41,546 nucleotides of DNA from Candidatus Alkanophaga volatiphilum (lineage in GTDB: Archaea > Halobacteriota > Syntropharchaeia > Alkanophagales > B39-G2), in assembly GCA_029259545.1 (NCBI GenBank), contig JAPHEE010000014.1:1-41546 (forward strand), written 5' to 3'. The notes under the pieces are model-generated. The model was not told the origin of the DNA and ran no database searches. It worked only from the letters and a program-made list of their open reading frames with translations. The stretch's first letter is position 1. Each line of letters opens with the position of its first letter. A program made the translations under genes and the position numbers. This document shows positions 41,390 through 41,546 of the stretch, piece after piece.

Positions 41390-41546
41390 TTAATGCTGGC
41401 TGCCATAGGGGGAGGAAACCGCCTCACGCAGTGCGACGGCTAGAGCTTTGAAGATGGCTTCAATTTTATGATGGTCGTTTTCCCCTTCCGCCCGGATGTG
41501 CGCCGTGATCCTAGCGTGCGTGACGAAGGAGCGGAGGAAGTGCTCG
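41390..41546 (-). CDS. hisB: Imidazoleglycerol-phosphate dehydratase, C-terminal fragment (runs off window)
   Basis: Minus-strand manual translation [51 protein letters not shown]. Confidence 0.9.
   Translation of the reverse strand, partial: EHFLRSFVTHARITAHIRAEGENDHHKIEAIFKALAVALREAVSSPYGSQH

Overview
Archaeal (euryarchaeal) chromosomal segment. The left 8.5 kb is one very long CRISPR array: about 124 full repeats by manual count, repeat GAAAGAAATCAGACCAAGGTGGGATTGAAAC. An archaeal TATA-type leader lies at the left edge and no cas genes are visible. To the right, mostly on the minus strand, are: a radical SAM gene whose stop codon lies inside the last CRISPR repeat; an acetyl-CoA decarbonylase/synthase operon (cdhA-B-C, cooC-like, a truncated cdhD-N paralogue, cdhD, cdhE); an acyl-CoA dehydrogenase remnant; cobQ; a ribosomal protein block (L23-L2-S19-L22-S3-L29-aIF1/SUI1-Rpp29-S17-L14-L24); an MBL-fold hydrolase; an Mrp/NBP35 P-loop ATPase split by a 144-aa mini-intein; a DUF134 protein; hisI; an AglJ/Dpm1-like glycosyltransferase; an anaerobic ribonucleotide reductase with a glutaredoxin-like partner; UPF0280; an acyl-CoA dehydrogenase; a flippase-like protein; hisS; a histone deacetylase-family protein; purF; tRNA-Leu(CAG); an ASCH-like protein; a YkgJ-like Cys-cluster protein; and the 3' end of hisB. 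The gene content suggests a methanogen or alkane-oxidiser relative, but that is inference only. The least-explained signal is a dispersed family of about 143-nt structured elements (three clear copies, one diverged minus-strand copy, further possible fossils). They start about 25 bp downstream of TATA-like boxes and end in a conserved hairpin + GGAGCAGCTCAC. They resemble IS605/TnpB omega-RNA right ends, yet no tnpB is visible in the window. The CRISPR array also holds a stratified record of repeat evolution and a scrambled repeat-spacer unit.
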